A stretch of DNA of 5,501 bases from Clostridia bacterium. Lineage in GTDB: Bacteria; Bacillota_A; Clostridia; Oscillospirales; CAG-382. The position numbers were made by a program, and so were the translations under genes. The stretch lies in contig JAFWWX010000338.1 in NCBI GenBank assembly GCA_017517985.1, forward strand, positions 1 to 5,501, read 5' to 3'. Of the stretch, positions 1-5,501 are shown piece by piece; the first letter of the stretch is position 1, and each line of letters starts with the position of its first letter. The notes beneath the pieces were generated by a model, which ran no database searches, was not told the origin of the DNA, and saw only the letters and a program-made list of their open reading frames with translations.

Positions 1-570
1 ACGGCAAAGCCAACGGCAGAAAAAATTAACAGAGAAATAAAAATATGCGATTGGCTGACAGAATTTGAGGGAAAGATTCTTCTGGAAAAAGAGAAAAGAA
101 TACCCTGGAATATGTTGCCTTCAATATGGCAGAAGGAAACTTCGGTGTTTAATATCAACACATGGAAAGAAAGTGGGATATATTCATCGGTAGATATGCC
201 GGAAAAATATGAATATGTAATACATAATCTTGATAAGCTTCTGGAAAGCCACGGCGCAAGAAGAGAGAATATAATCTATAAAGGAGAAAACAACAACGAT
301 ACAATTGCACTATTTTGCCACTTTGGGCTGGGCATGGTGATTGCATCTCATCTGACGGGGATTTCACCTGTTCTGTTGTGGCAGACTATGTTTCTTCCTA
401 CATCTTCTGTTACTGAGTTTATAACGGAAGAAAGAGTTAAGGGCGAGCTTGTTTTCAAATGTAAGCAAATGGGGGATACATCTCATTTGTACATAAAAAA
501 TGAGCCCGTTTCAAACTCCGGACTATACAGTGAATTTTTTGGCGGAGAGGGTGCAGGGGCACAGGTGTAA
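1..570 (+). CDS. Histidine phosphatase family protein (phosphoglycerate mutase-like), 5'-truncated
   Basis: The reading frame is open from base 1 and gives 189 C-terminal residues, so the true start and the N-terminal RHG catalytic motif lie outside the window. The visible part opens with TAKPTAEKI, which matches the stretch after the SPxxRAxxTA segment of this family. It then has a WLTEFEG block and a WNMLPSIW block. The second catalytic histidine is in ALFCHFG (His at bases 319-321), followed by SHLTGISPVLLWQ and PTSSVTEF. Family members are cytosolic phosphohydrolases or mutases that use a phospho-His intermediate. The substrate cannot be told from sequence, and true glycolytic mutase activity is not implied. 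The ATG at 112 is an internal Met inside a conserved block and is not the start. The downstream gap to the antiporter gene is 104 nt and holds only a weak hairpin. The family call is firm; the function is open. Confidence 0.9.
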   Translation, partial: TAKPTAEKINREIKICDWLTEFEGKILLEKEKRIPWNMLPSIWQKETSVFNINTWKESGIYSSVDMPEKYEYVIHNLDKLLESHGARRENIIYKGENNNDTIALFCHFGLGMVIASHLTGISPVLLWQTMFLPTSSVTEFITEERVKGELVFKCKQMGDTSHLYIKNEPVSNSGLYSEFFGGEGAGAQV

Positions 571-581
571 TATAGTTTAAA

Positions 582-593
582 ACCGATTTCGGT
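582..593 (+). terminator. Weak hairpin, possible terminator of the phosphatase gene
   Basis: Just after the phosphatase stop, ACCG-ATTT-CGGT forms a 4-bp stem with a 4-nt loop, followed by the T-rich ATTTACTTAATT. The stem is short and the T-run is broken, so termination would be inefficient. Read-through into the antiporter gene is possible. Confidence 0.3.
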
Positions 594-604
594 ATTTACT
601 TAAT

Positions 605-616
605 TGTAATATTACA
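605..616. promoter_or_regulatory. Perfect 12-bp palindrome TGTAATATTACA
   Basis: TGTAAT/ATTACA is an exact inverted repeat with no spacer. It lies 59 nt upstream of the antiporter start and just upstream of a poor candidate -35. Its size and position suit a dimeric repressor or activator site, but I cannot name a regulator. It shares the outer TGTnA/TnACA ends of GlnR/TnrA sites but lacks their 7-nt centre, so I do not assign it to them. In AT-rich DNA a 12-mer palindrome can arise by chance. Confidence 0.25.
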
Positions 617-622
617 GCTCAG

Positions 623-652
623 CAGACATATTCTTTTTTAAATAAATATTAT
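623..652 (+). promoter_or_regulatory. Possible SigA promoter of the antiporter gene
   Basis: CAGACA (623-628, four of six matches to TTGACA) is followed after 18 nt by TATTAT (647-652, five of six to TATAAT). Transcription would start near 659, which is almost at the ribosome binding site and leaves a very short leader. That makes the call weak. No better pair is seen in 571-674. Confidence 0.28.
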
Positions 653-674
653 TTTTATCAGAAAGGAAATTTGA

Positions 675-1991
675 ATGAAAAAAGGAAATGTATGGGCGCT
701 TCTCCCGATAGGGGTGTTCCTTGTACTGTATCTTGGACTTGGAATTACTTTCGAGTATGTTCTTAAGATTCCTATGGGATTTTACAATATTCCGATAGTG
801 GTAACATTTCTTGTCGCATTGCTTGTAGCGTGCCTTCAGAACAGACGCGTAAGTTTCAACGATAAGATTTCTCTTATGGGAAGGGGCGTCGGTGACCCAA
901 ATATCATTACAATGATACTTATATTCCTTGAAGCAGGAATGTTTGTAGGTGTTGTAGGACGCGAAAGTGCTGAGAGCGTTGCGTACTTTATGCTCTCAAT
1001 AATACCAACACAGTATGCTGTTGTAGTCCTTTTTGTTGTAGCCTGCTTTGTATCCCTTGCAATGGGGACATCGGTAGGTACAATTACACTTCTTGCTCCG
1101 ATTGCTGTGGCAGTTTCAAACGTATCAGGATTCAACCTTGCTCTTTGTGTTGCCTCGGTTATCGGAGGAGCGATGTTTGGAGATAATCTATCCTTTATAT
1201 CTGATACAACAATTGCAGCTTGTAATGGTCAGGGGTGTCAGATGAAGGATAAGTTCCGTGAAAACTTCAAAATTGCCCTCCCTGCAGCAATAGTTACCGT
1301 TATTATAATTCTTGTTATGTCTTTCAACAGTGAAATCAACGGTGTTATTGAACATACATACAGTCTTCTTAAGATTGTTCCGTATATCCTTGTGCTTGTG
1401 GGAGGAATAATCGGTATAAATGTTTTTGTGGTGCTTCTTATCGGCATCATTTCGGGCTCTGTAATTATGCTTGCAACAGGTTCTGTTAAGGCAACCGAAC
1501 TTCTTGGGAATATGGGAGACGGTATGTCGGAAATGTATACCACAGCGATGGTTGCAATACTTGTTTCCGCAATCTGTGCTCTTATCCGTGAATATGGTGG
1601 ATTTGATGCACTGCTCAACGGCATACGCAAGGTGTTCAAGGGAAAAAAGGGCGGACAGCTCGGTATGGGAATACTTGTTGGGGCACTTGATATTGCAACA
1701 GCAAATAATACTGTAGCAATAGTAATGGCAAACCCGATAGCAAAGGAAATTGCGAATGAGTACGGAATTTCTCCGAAGAAATCGGCATCACTGCTTGATA
1801 CATTTTCCTGCTTCTTCCAGGGAATACTGCCTTACGGTGCACAGATGCTTGTGGCAATATCCGCAGTCAACGAGCTTGGCAAGGAGATTTCCGCCTTTGA
1901 AATAATTCCGTTGCTGTTTTACCCATATCTGCTTCTTATAAGCTCGCTTATATTTATATTTTTAATTCCTGAAAAGAAGAAGGTAAGATAA
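675..1991 (+). CDS. Na+/H+ antiporter NhaC family protein
   Basis: This 438-residue polytopic inner-membrane protein belongs to the NhaC secondary-transporter family. About ten to twelve hydrophobic segments are visible, for example around residues 9-28, 36-54, 78-95, 113-130, 137-165, 200-216, 235-266, 288-304, 330-350 and 407-431. Family hallmarks seen are GTSVGTITLLAPIA (131-144), GGAMFGDNLSFISDTTIAA (164-182), ATANNTVAIVMANPIA (341-356) and LLDTFSCFFQGILPYGAQ (373-390). The polar and charged residues in these unwound helical motifs (D170, D177, D375) are the likely ion and substrate path. The basic tail EKKKVR fits a cytoplasmic C-terminus. The ATG is set by AAAGGA at 662-667, with 7 nt spacing. 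Members exchange Na+ for H+, but some exchange organic or amino acids (MleN-type malate/lactate). Adjacency to glnA, 71 nt downstream without a terminator, hints at a nitrogen-linked substrate. That is inference only. Confidence 0.9.
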   Translation: MKKGNVWALLPIGVFLVLYLGLGITFEYVLKIPMGFYNIPIVVTFLVALLVACLQNRRVSFNDKISLMGRGVGDPNIITMILIFLEAGMFVGVVGRESAESVAYFMLSIIPTQYAVVVLFVVACFVSLAMGTSVGTITLLAPIAVAVSNVSGFNLALCVASVIGGAMFGDNLSFISDTTIAACNGQGCQMKDKFRENFKIALPAAIVTVIIILVMSFNSEINGVIEHTYSLLKIVPYILVLVGGIIGINVFVVLLIGIISGSVIMLATGSVKATELLGNMGDGMSEMYTTAMVAILVSAICALIREYGGFDALLNGIRKVFKGKKGGQLGMGILVGALDIATANNTVAIVMANPIAKEIANEYGISPKKSASLLDTFSCFFQGILPYGAQMLVAISAVNELGKEISAFEIIPLLFYPYLLLISSLIFIFLIPEKKKVR

Positions 1992-2002
1992 ATAATAATG
2001 GT

Positions 2003-2008
2003 TATAAT
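2003..2008 (+). promoter_or_regulatory. Possible -10 element upstream of glnA
   Basis: A perfect TATAAT lies 54 nt before the glnA start. No TTGACA-like box is found about 17 nt upstream, where the end of the antiporter gene lies, and there is no TGn extension. A second TATAAT at 2035-2040 is too close to the ribosome binding site to give a usable leader. In such AT-rich DNA these hexamers may be fortuitous. glnA may instead depend on read-through from the antiporter gene, or on an activator. Confidence 0.25.
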
Positions 2009-2062
2009 AAGTGCCGATGAAGGTGCTGAAATAATATAATAATTATAAAAGGAGACAAACTT

Positions 2063-3484
2063 ATGAAAACAGTAGCAGACATTCTCGCTATTATTAAGGA
2101 AAACGACATTAAGATGGTAGATTTTAAGATGGTGGACATCAACGGTCAGTACCGCCATGTTACTATTCCTGCAAAGAACTTTTCCGAAAAGACAATGAAG
2201 AACGGTATCGGCTTTGACGCTTCAAACTATGGCTATGCTGTGGTTGAAAAGAGCGATATGGTATTTATTCCTGACCCGGACACAGCAGTTATAGACCCTT
2301 TCTGCGAAATTCCCACACTTTCTATGACCGGTAATGCTATGATTATCGACAATCCCGAAAACAGACCTCTTGCTCAGTATCCGAGAAACATTGTACTTGC
2401 AGCAGAAAAGTATCTTAAGGACAGCGGTATTGCTGATACAATGCTTATTCTCCCCGAATTTGAATTTTATCTTTTTGATAATGTGGGTTGGGAAGTAAAG
2501 CCCGACTCTGTGGGATTCTCACTTGATGCACTTCAGGCTCACTGGAACAGTGCAACAGAGGGTCTTGGAAACATTGTTGCAAAACAGAAGAACTACCATA
2601 TCGCAAAGCCATTTGATGTTTCATACGAGGCAAGAAGCGAAATGTGTATGCTTATTGATGACGCAGGAATCGCTCTTAACTATCATCACCCGGAAGTAGG
2701 AGCAGGCGGACAGTTTGAAATCGAGCCTGAACTCGGACAGATGTCAAAGATGGCAGATGCGACAATGATGATTAAGTACATCATTCATAATACTGCAAGA
2801 AAGTACGGAATGTCGGCAACATTTATGCCCAAGCCCATTATGGGAGAAGCCGGCAACGGTATGCACGTTCATATGCTTCTTCTTAAAGATGGTCAGCCTG
2901 TATTCTCGGATGACAACGGATATTCAAATCTTTCAAAGGAAGCTCACTACTTTATGGGCGGACTTCTTAAGCATATCGCATCTCTCTGTGCTCTTACAAA
3001 CCCCAGCACAAACTCCTTCAAGCGTCTTGTTCCGGGCTTTGAAGCTCCTGTAACTGTAGGTTATGCTACCTCCAACAGAAGTGCGGTAATCAGAATCCCT
3101 GCATACGCAAAGGCACCGGAACTTAGAAGATTCGAGCTTCGTAACCCCGATGCTACCTGCAACCCCTATTTCTGCTATGCGGCAATCCTTATGGCAGGTA
3201 TCGACGGCATCAAGAATAAAATTGATCCCCACGAAAACGGATGGGGTCCTTACGATATGAACCTGTTCCACCTTCCCGAAGAGGAAAAGGCAAAGCTCAA
3301 GCATCTTCCGACATCTCTTGGTGAAGCACTTGATGCTCTTGAAAAGGATCACGACTACTTAACCGCAGGAGGCGTATTCCCGGAAGAACTTATCAAGAAC
3401 TTTATTGCAACAAAGCGTAAGGAAGTATCAGAACTTGCGGCTATTCCTCATCCTGCTGAATTTGATAAGTATTATAATCTCTGA
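2063..3484 (+). CDS. glnA: Glutamine synthetase, type I
   Basis: This enzyme makes glutamine from glutamate, ammonia and ATP in the cytoplasm, probably as a dodecamer. The 473 residues align end to end with the E. coli enzyme (469). An N-terminal beta-grasp domain covers about residues 15-100, with the GFDAS loop (D52, S54). The catalytic domain follows. Metal and substrate residues are visible: E132 and E134 in PEFEF, E211 and E219 in HHPEVGAGGQFE, H268/H270 in GNGMHVH, R321, flap E327 in GFEAPV, R339 in NRSA, and E358 in RFELR. Length and the segment around 140-195 are beta-type. However, NLF(402)HLP stands where E. coli has NLY(397)DLP, so the adenylylation site is lost. HMLLL replaces HMSLS, and PELRR replaces PKARR. 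The start is fixed by AAGGAG at 2049-2054, 8 nt upstream. Isoleucine codons are almost all ATT/ATC, unlike the neighbouring genes, which suits strong expression. Transcription ends at the hairpin just downstream. Confidence 0.97.
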   Translation: MKTVADILAIIKENDIKMVDFKMVDINGQYRHVTIPAKNFSEKTMKNGIGFDASNYGYAVVEKSDMVFIPDPDTAVIDPFCEIPTLSMTGNAMIIDNPENRPLAQYPRNIVLAAEKYLKDSGIADTMLILPEFEFYLFDNVGWEVKPDSVGFSLDALQAHWNSATEGLGNIVAKQKNYHIAKPFDVSYEARSEMCMLIDDAGIALNYHHPEVGAGGQFEIEPELGQMSKMADATMMIKYIIHNTARKYGMSATFMPKPIMGEAGNGMHVHMLLLKDGQPVFSDDNGYSNLSKEAHYFMGGLLKHIASLCALTNPSTNSFKRLVPGFEAPVTVGYATSNRSAVIRIPAYAKAPELRRFELRNPDATCNPYFCYAAILMAGIDGIKNKIDPHENGWGPYDMNLFHLPEEEKAKLKHLPTSLGEALDALEKDHDYLTAGGVFPEELIKNFIATKRKEVSELAAIPHPAEFDKYYNL

Positions 3485-3491
3485 TAACTTA

Positions 3492-3521
3492 AAAGACTGC
3501 TCTTTTTTCGGGGCAGTCTTT
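3492..3521 (+). terminator. Rho-independent terminator after glnA
   Basis: AAAGACTGCTC (3492-3502) pairs with GGGCAGTCTTT (3511-3521) over 11 bp with one T-G wobble, closing an 8-nt loop. It starts 8 nt after the glnA stop. The stem's own TCTTT end runs into GTTAATTATTTTTAC, a T-rich but interrupted tail. It marks the end of the antiporter-glnA unit. Confidence 0.85.
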
Positions 3522-3614
3522 GTTAATTATTTTTACAAAATACAGATACTTTTATTGATTTTAGCGTAAATATACAGAAAATTAAATCTTTTTTAATGTA
3601 TCTTTATATAAATG

Positions 3615-3623
3615 TGGTATAAT
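3615..3623 (+). promoter_or_regulatory. Extended -10 promoter of the small acidic protein gene
   Basis: TGGTATAAT is a perfect extended -10 (TGn plus consensus TATAAT), 47 nt upstream of the ATG, with transcription expected near 3630. The DNA upstream is A/T-tract rich (3575-3600). The nearest -35-like hexamer, TTAATG at 3593-3598, has a poor 19-nt spacer. The extended -10 probably carries the promoter. The gene is therefore a separate transcription unit after the glnA terminator. Confidence 0.7.
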
Positions 3624-3670
3624 ATCATTACTAACAGAGATAATATTATAAATATACGGAGGATACTGTT

Positions 3671-3958
3671 ATGAAAAACGTGTTTACATTTATCGGAGCG
3701 ATTACTGTTGCAATTGGTGTTGTTGCTGCGGCTGCAATTGTTGTAAAGAAATATGCTGACAAGATGGCTGAAAAGAAGAGAGCGGAAGATGAAGATTTCT
3801 TTGAATGTGACGGCAACTGCTGTTGCGACCTTGGCTTTGATGATGAAGAAAATATAAACTGGGAAGACATCCCTGTTGAAGAAGACGAAGAAGATATCAT
3901 AGCTGAAAGTATCAAGGAGCTTGATGACCTTGATATTGACGGCGGGGAAGACAAGTAA
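3671..3958 (+). CDS. Small membrane-anchored acidic protein, function unknown
   Basis: I do not recognise this 95-residue protein. Residues 4-25 form one hydrophobic helix rich in Ala, Val and Ile. A basic stretch (KKYADKMAEKKR, 26-37) follows directly, which by the positive-inside rule puts the C-terminal part in the cytoplasm. The segment lacks an evident signal peptidase or lipobox site, so it reads as an anchor. Residues 39-95 hold 27 Asp/Glu out of 57. They also contain a Cys cluster, C46 and C50-C52 in ECDGNCCCD, that could bind metal or form disulphides. The gene is real: GGAGGA at 3658-3663 lies 7 nt before the ATG, with its own extended -10 promoter and its own hairpin terminator. 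The long opposite-strand frame over the same bases is low-complexity and is its shadow. Metal handling or a scaffold role is only speculation. Confidence 0.85.
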   Translation: MKNVFTFIGAITVAIGVVAAAAIVVKKYADKMAEKKRAEDEDFFECDGNCCCDLGFDDEENINWEDIPVEEDEEDIIAESIKELDDLDIDGGEDK

Positions 3959-3976
3959 TTTATAAAAAACAATAAT

Positions 3977-4012
3977 GGCTGACTGGATGTGTGTCCGGTC
4001 AGCCTATTTTTT
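3977..4012 (+). terminator. Bidirectional hairpin terminator between convergent genes
   Basis: GGCTGACTGGA (3977-3987) pairs with TCCGGTCAGCC (3994-4004) over 11 bp with one wobble, closing a 6-nt loop. On the plus strand it is followed by TATTTTTT, which ends the small acidic protein transcript. On the minus strand it is followed by ATTATTGTTTTTT (A-run at 3964-3969 on the plus strand), which ends the DUF554 transcript. The plus-strand T-run overlaps the stop codon of the DUF554 gene (4011-4013). Confidence 0.9.
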
Positions 4013-4724
4013 ACACAAATTGATAAAGTATAATGGGAATAAACATTGCAGGCAACATATTCATTATCTTTATTTTAGTAATACCTAAAAGATTCATACC
4101 TATGCCTATGATGAGTATTGAGCCTGCACAAGTCATTTCGTTAATGAGAATTTCGTTCCCCAAAAGCGGTGCAACAACCCCGGCAAGAAGTACAATTGCG
4201 CCCTGAAATACAAATACAAACAGAGAGGAGAGCATAACCCCAAAGCCAAGGGTGGATGCAAACACGCAGGAGGAAACAAGGTCAAGAAGCGATTTTGTAT
4301 AAAGCATTGTATTATCACCTCGAAGTCCTGCACGTAGAGAGCCTACTATTGTCATTGCTCCAACGCAGAAAACGAGTGAGCTTGTAACAAAGCCCTGTGC
4401 TATGCTCGGACTGTTAGTATCTTTTTTGGTAAACTTCTTTTCAATGCGGTTTCCAAATGCCGAAAGTCCATCGTCAAGGCGAAGGAGAGTCCCGATAAGT
4501 GTTCCAATTACAACTGATAAAATCATAATGAGAGGGTTCTGTCCTTTCATAGCCCCCTGAATTCCTATGAAAAGGGTACAAAGTCCAAGTGCCTGCATAA
4601 GCATATCAGCGAGAGATTTGGGGATTGCCTTTTTGAATAGCAGTCCTATTAGACTTCCGAGTATAACCGTTCCCGTGTTTGCAAAAACTCCACTCATATT
4701 GGAAAGTATCTGTGTAATGTTCAT
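4011..4724 (-). CDS. DUF554 family membrane protein (YqgA/YdfK-like)
   Basis: This 237-residue integral membrane protein has about six to seven hydrophobic segments (near residues 15-30, 42-57, 64-82, 112-130, 145-185, 200-215 and 222-236). Motifs that place it in DUF554 are NTGTVILGSLIGLL (16-29), GTLIGTLLRLDDGL (74-87), FVTSSLVFCVGAMTIVGSL (112-130), GDNTMLYTKSLLD (136-148) and GMNLLGITKIK with NMLPA (209-226). Length is typical of the family. The family is widespread in bacteria; its function is not established, and transport is a guess from topology. The start is supported by AGAGGA (4736-4731 on the minus strand), 6 nt upstream. A second Met at residue 10 has no comparable site. It has its own promoter and a shared terminator, so it is probably monocistronic. 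Confidence 0.9.
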   Translation of the reverse strand: MNITQILSNMSGVFANTGTVILGSLIGLLFKKAIPKSLADMLMQALGLCTLFIGIQGAMKGQNPLIMILSVVIGTLIGTLLRLDDGLSAFGNRIEKKFTKKDTNSPSIAQGFVTSSLVFCVGAMTIVGSLRAGLRGDNTMLYTKSLLDLVSSCVFASTLGFGVMLSSLFVFVFQGAIVLLAGVVAPLLGNEILINEMTCAGSILIIGIGMNLLGITKIKIMNMLPAMFIPIILYQFV

Positions 4725-4755
4725 TTATATTCCTCTTATTTTAATTTTGCTTTAA

Positions 4756-4784
4756 ATTATACATCGGTATTTTGTTAAAGTCAA
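4756..4784 (-). promoter_or_regulatory. SigA-type promoter of the DUF554 gene
   Basis: Read on the minus strand, TTGACT (4784-4779) is followed after exactly 17 nt by a consensus TATAAT (4761-4756). Transcription should start near 4749, giving a leader of about 25 nt that carries the AGAGGA ribosome binding site. This is the best promoter in the window. No operator-like repeat overlaps it, which suggests housekeeping expression. Confidence 0.87.
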
Positions 4785-4835
4785 TACACACAAGGTAAAT
4801 TATTGAGACAGATTTTGATGCAAATAATTTGAGCT

Positions 4836-5501
4836 TCAAATAATGCCGATTACCGTACCTGGGTAATATTTAGAAAGGATTGAGTAAAAACTTTCGCCGT
4901 TTTTTGCCATAGCAACAGCTCCAAGCTGGCTCATTCCAACACCGTGTCCGTAGCCCTTTGTGATAAAGGTTACAGAGTCATCACCAAAGCTTATCTCAAA
5001 ATCTGCGCTTTTAAGTCCAAGAATACTTCTGAGTTTTGTTCCTGAAATTTTTGTTCCGGCAATGTTGATACTTTTAACTCTGCCGGATTCAGTAAGCTCT
5101 TTGCCACTTATCCAAAGATGAAAGGGGCTGTCCTTGTATGTTTCAAGTCCTTCTATGCCGGCATTAGAAAATTTATTCAGCAGTTCCTGGCGTGTGAATG
5201 TTATCTCGTTTATAACCTGGTCCTTAAGCTCTCCATCTATTATTTCCGATGTTTCCACACTTACAAGATACGCAAGGTCACCGCCCCATACCTCTTTGCT
5301 TGATGCGGTTGAATCTCCGCTTGAAGCGTGAAAAACAGCAACAATCGGCATATTGTCGTAAAGAAGAATAAGTCCTTTTGTTGCATTTGCAGCGTTTTGG
5401 GCGTTTTCAAAAATAGCAGTTCCTTTTTCACCGTATTTTTTTTCAAATTCGGATATATCAGCAAATGCCTGACAGTGACCTGAATCGGTACAGATGTCCG
5501 C
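4836..5501 (-). CDS. spoIID: SpoIID/LytB domain protein, C-terminal part (5' end outside window)
   Basis: The minus-strand frame is open from base 5501 to a TGA at 4838-4836, giving 221 C-terminal residues. The Met at 5351 is internal, since conserved residues continue upstream of it. Motifs in order (visible numbering) are DICTDSGHCQAF (2-13), whose Cys/His residues resemble the zinc site of clostridial SpoIID, AVFHASSGDSTASSKEVWGG (55-74), YLVSVE (78-83), SGTKLRSILGLKS (153-165), and the signature GYGHGVGMSQLGA (183-195) with YYPGT (212-216). SpoIID is a membrane-anchored lytic transglycosylase that cuts peptidoglycan during engulfment with SpoIIP and SpoIIM. The catalytic Glu and the anchor would lie in the missing N-terminal third. 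The family is certain. Whether it is SpoIID itself or a vegetative LytB-like paralogue cannot be decided without the neighbours beyond the edge. No convincing terminator follows it. Confidence 0.9.
   Translation of the reverse strand, partial: ADICTDSGHCQAFADISEFEKKYGEKGTAIFENAQNAANATKGLILLYDNMPIVAVFHASSGDSTASSKEVWGGDLAYLVSVETSEIIDGELKDQVINEITFTRQELLNKFSNAGIEGLETYKDSPFHLWISGKELTESGRVKSINIAGTKISGTKLRSILGLKSADFEISFGDDSVTFITKGYGHGVGMSQLGAVAMAKNGESFYSILSKYYPGTVIGII

Noticed and set aside
836..1639. Minus-strand open frames (836-1135, 1238-1639) opposite the antiporter gene
   Set aside because: They are antisense shadows of a strongly supported coding frame. They have no ribosome binding site and encode Ser/Thr/Ile-rich sequence that looks like no protein family.
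1992..2062. GlnR/TnrA box, T-box or glutamine riboswitch upstream of glnA
   Set aside because: No TGTnA-N7-TnACA pattern is present, and the 71-nt gap is too short and unstructured for a known riboswitch or T-box.
2933..3352. 139-residue minus-strand frame inside glnA
   Set aside because: It overlaps the conserved catalytic part of glnA, lacks an upstream ribosome binding site and shows no domain.
3485..3670. Possible small RNA or extra gene in the longest gap
   Set aside because: Beyond the glnA terminator and the promoter of the next gene, the sequence is plain AT-rich with only loose imperfect repeats. No frame with a ribosome binding site was found.
3646..3972. 108-residue minus-strand frame over the small acidic protein gene
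   Set aside because: Its Ser-rich low-complexity sequence is the antisense of GAA/GAT codon runs. The plus-strand gene has promoter, ribosome binding site and terminator.
4797..4841. Inverted repeats AAATTATT/AATAATTT (4797-4804, 4823-4830) and ATTTGA/TCAAAT (4827-4841) as a terminator of the SpoIID gene
   Set aside because: The stems are pure or nearly pure A/T, one has an 18-nt loop, and no T-run follows on the minus strand. They could form by chance in AT-rich DNA.
5118..5331. Plus-strand frames (5118-5303, 5134-5331) inside the SpoIID-family gene
   Set aside because: They are antisense to conserved SpoIID motifs and have no ribosome binding site or recognisable domain.

Overview
The window looks like an ordinary chromosomal segment of a low-to-moderate GC, sporulation-lineage Firmicute. 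A clostridial gut-type organism (Oscillospiraceae/Ruminococcaceae-like) is my best guess. The grounds are strong AGGAG-type ribosome binding sites, SigA-type promoters, U-tract terminators, a SpoIID-family protein, and NhaC, DUF554 and type I glutamine synthetase proteins of clostridial flavour. No mobile element, CRISPR array, tRNA or rRNA is visible, and base composition and codon use look native throughout.

Layout, left to right. (1) Positions 1-570 (+) are the 3' end of a histidine-phosphatase (phosphoglycerate-mutase-like) gene whose start lies outside the window. (2) Positions 675-1991 (+) encode a 438-residue NhaC-family antiporter. It is followed after 71 nt, with no terminator, by (3) glnA at 2063-3484 (+), a 473-residue type I glutamine synthetase that ends at a clear hairpin terminator. 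(4) Positions 3671-3958 (+) are a monocistronic small gene with its own extended -10 promoter, encoding a membrane-anchored, extremely acidic, Cys-cluster protein of unknown function. (5) A hairpin with T-tracts on both strands (about 3964-4012) separates it from the convergent (6) DUF554 membrane protein gene at 4011-4724 (-), which has a near-consensus SigA promoter. (7) Positions 4836-5501 (-) are the C-terminal part of a SpoIID/LytB-family protein, cut by the window end.

How the genes relate: the antiporter and glnA probably share a transcript, so the antiporter could serve nitrogen or amino-acid metabolism, but the sequence does not prove that. The glutamine synthetase is the most interesting protein. 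It has beta-type length and layout, but Phe replaces the adenylylated Tyr, and some residues near the nucleotide pocket differ from the enterobacterial enzyme. The remaining genes appear functionally unrelated neighbours. I found no convincing sign of an undescribed multi-gene system. The best unknown is the small acidic protein. All non-coding stretches are shorter than 200 nt (571-674, 1992-2062, 3485-3670, 3959-4010, 4725-4835).
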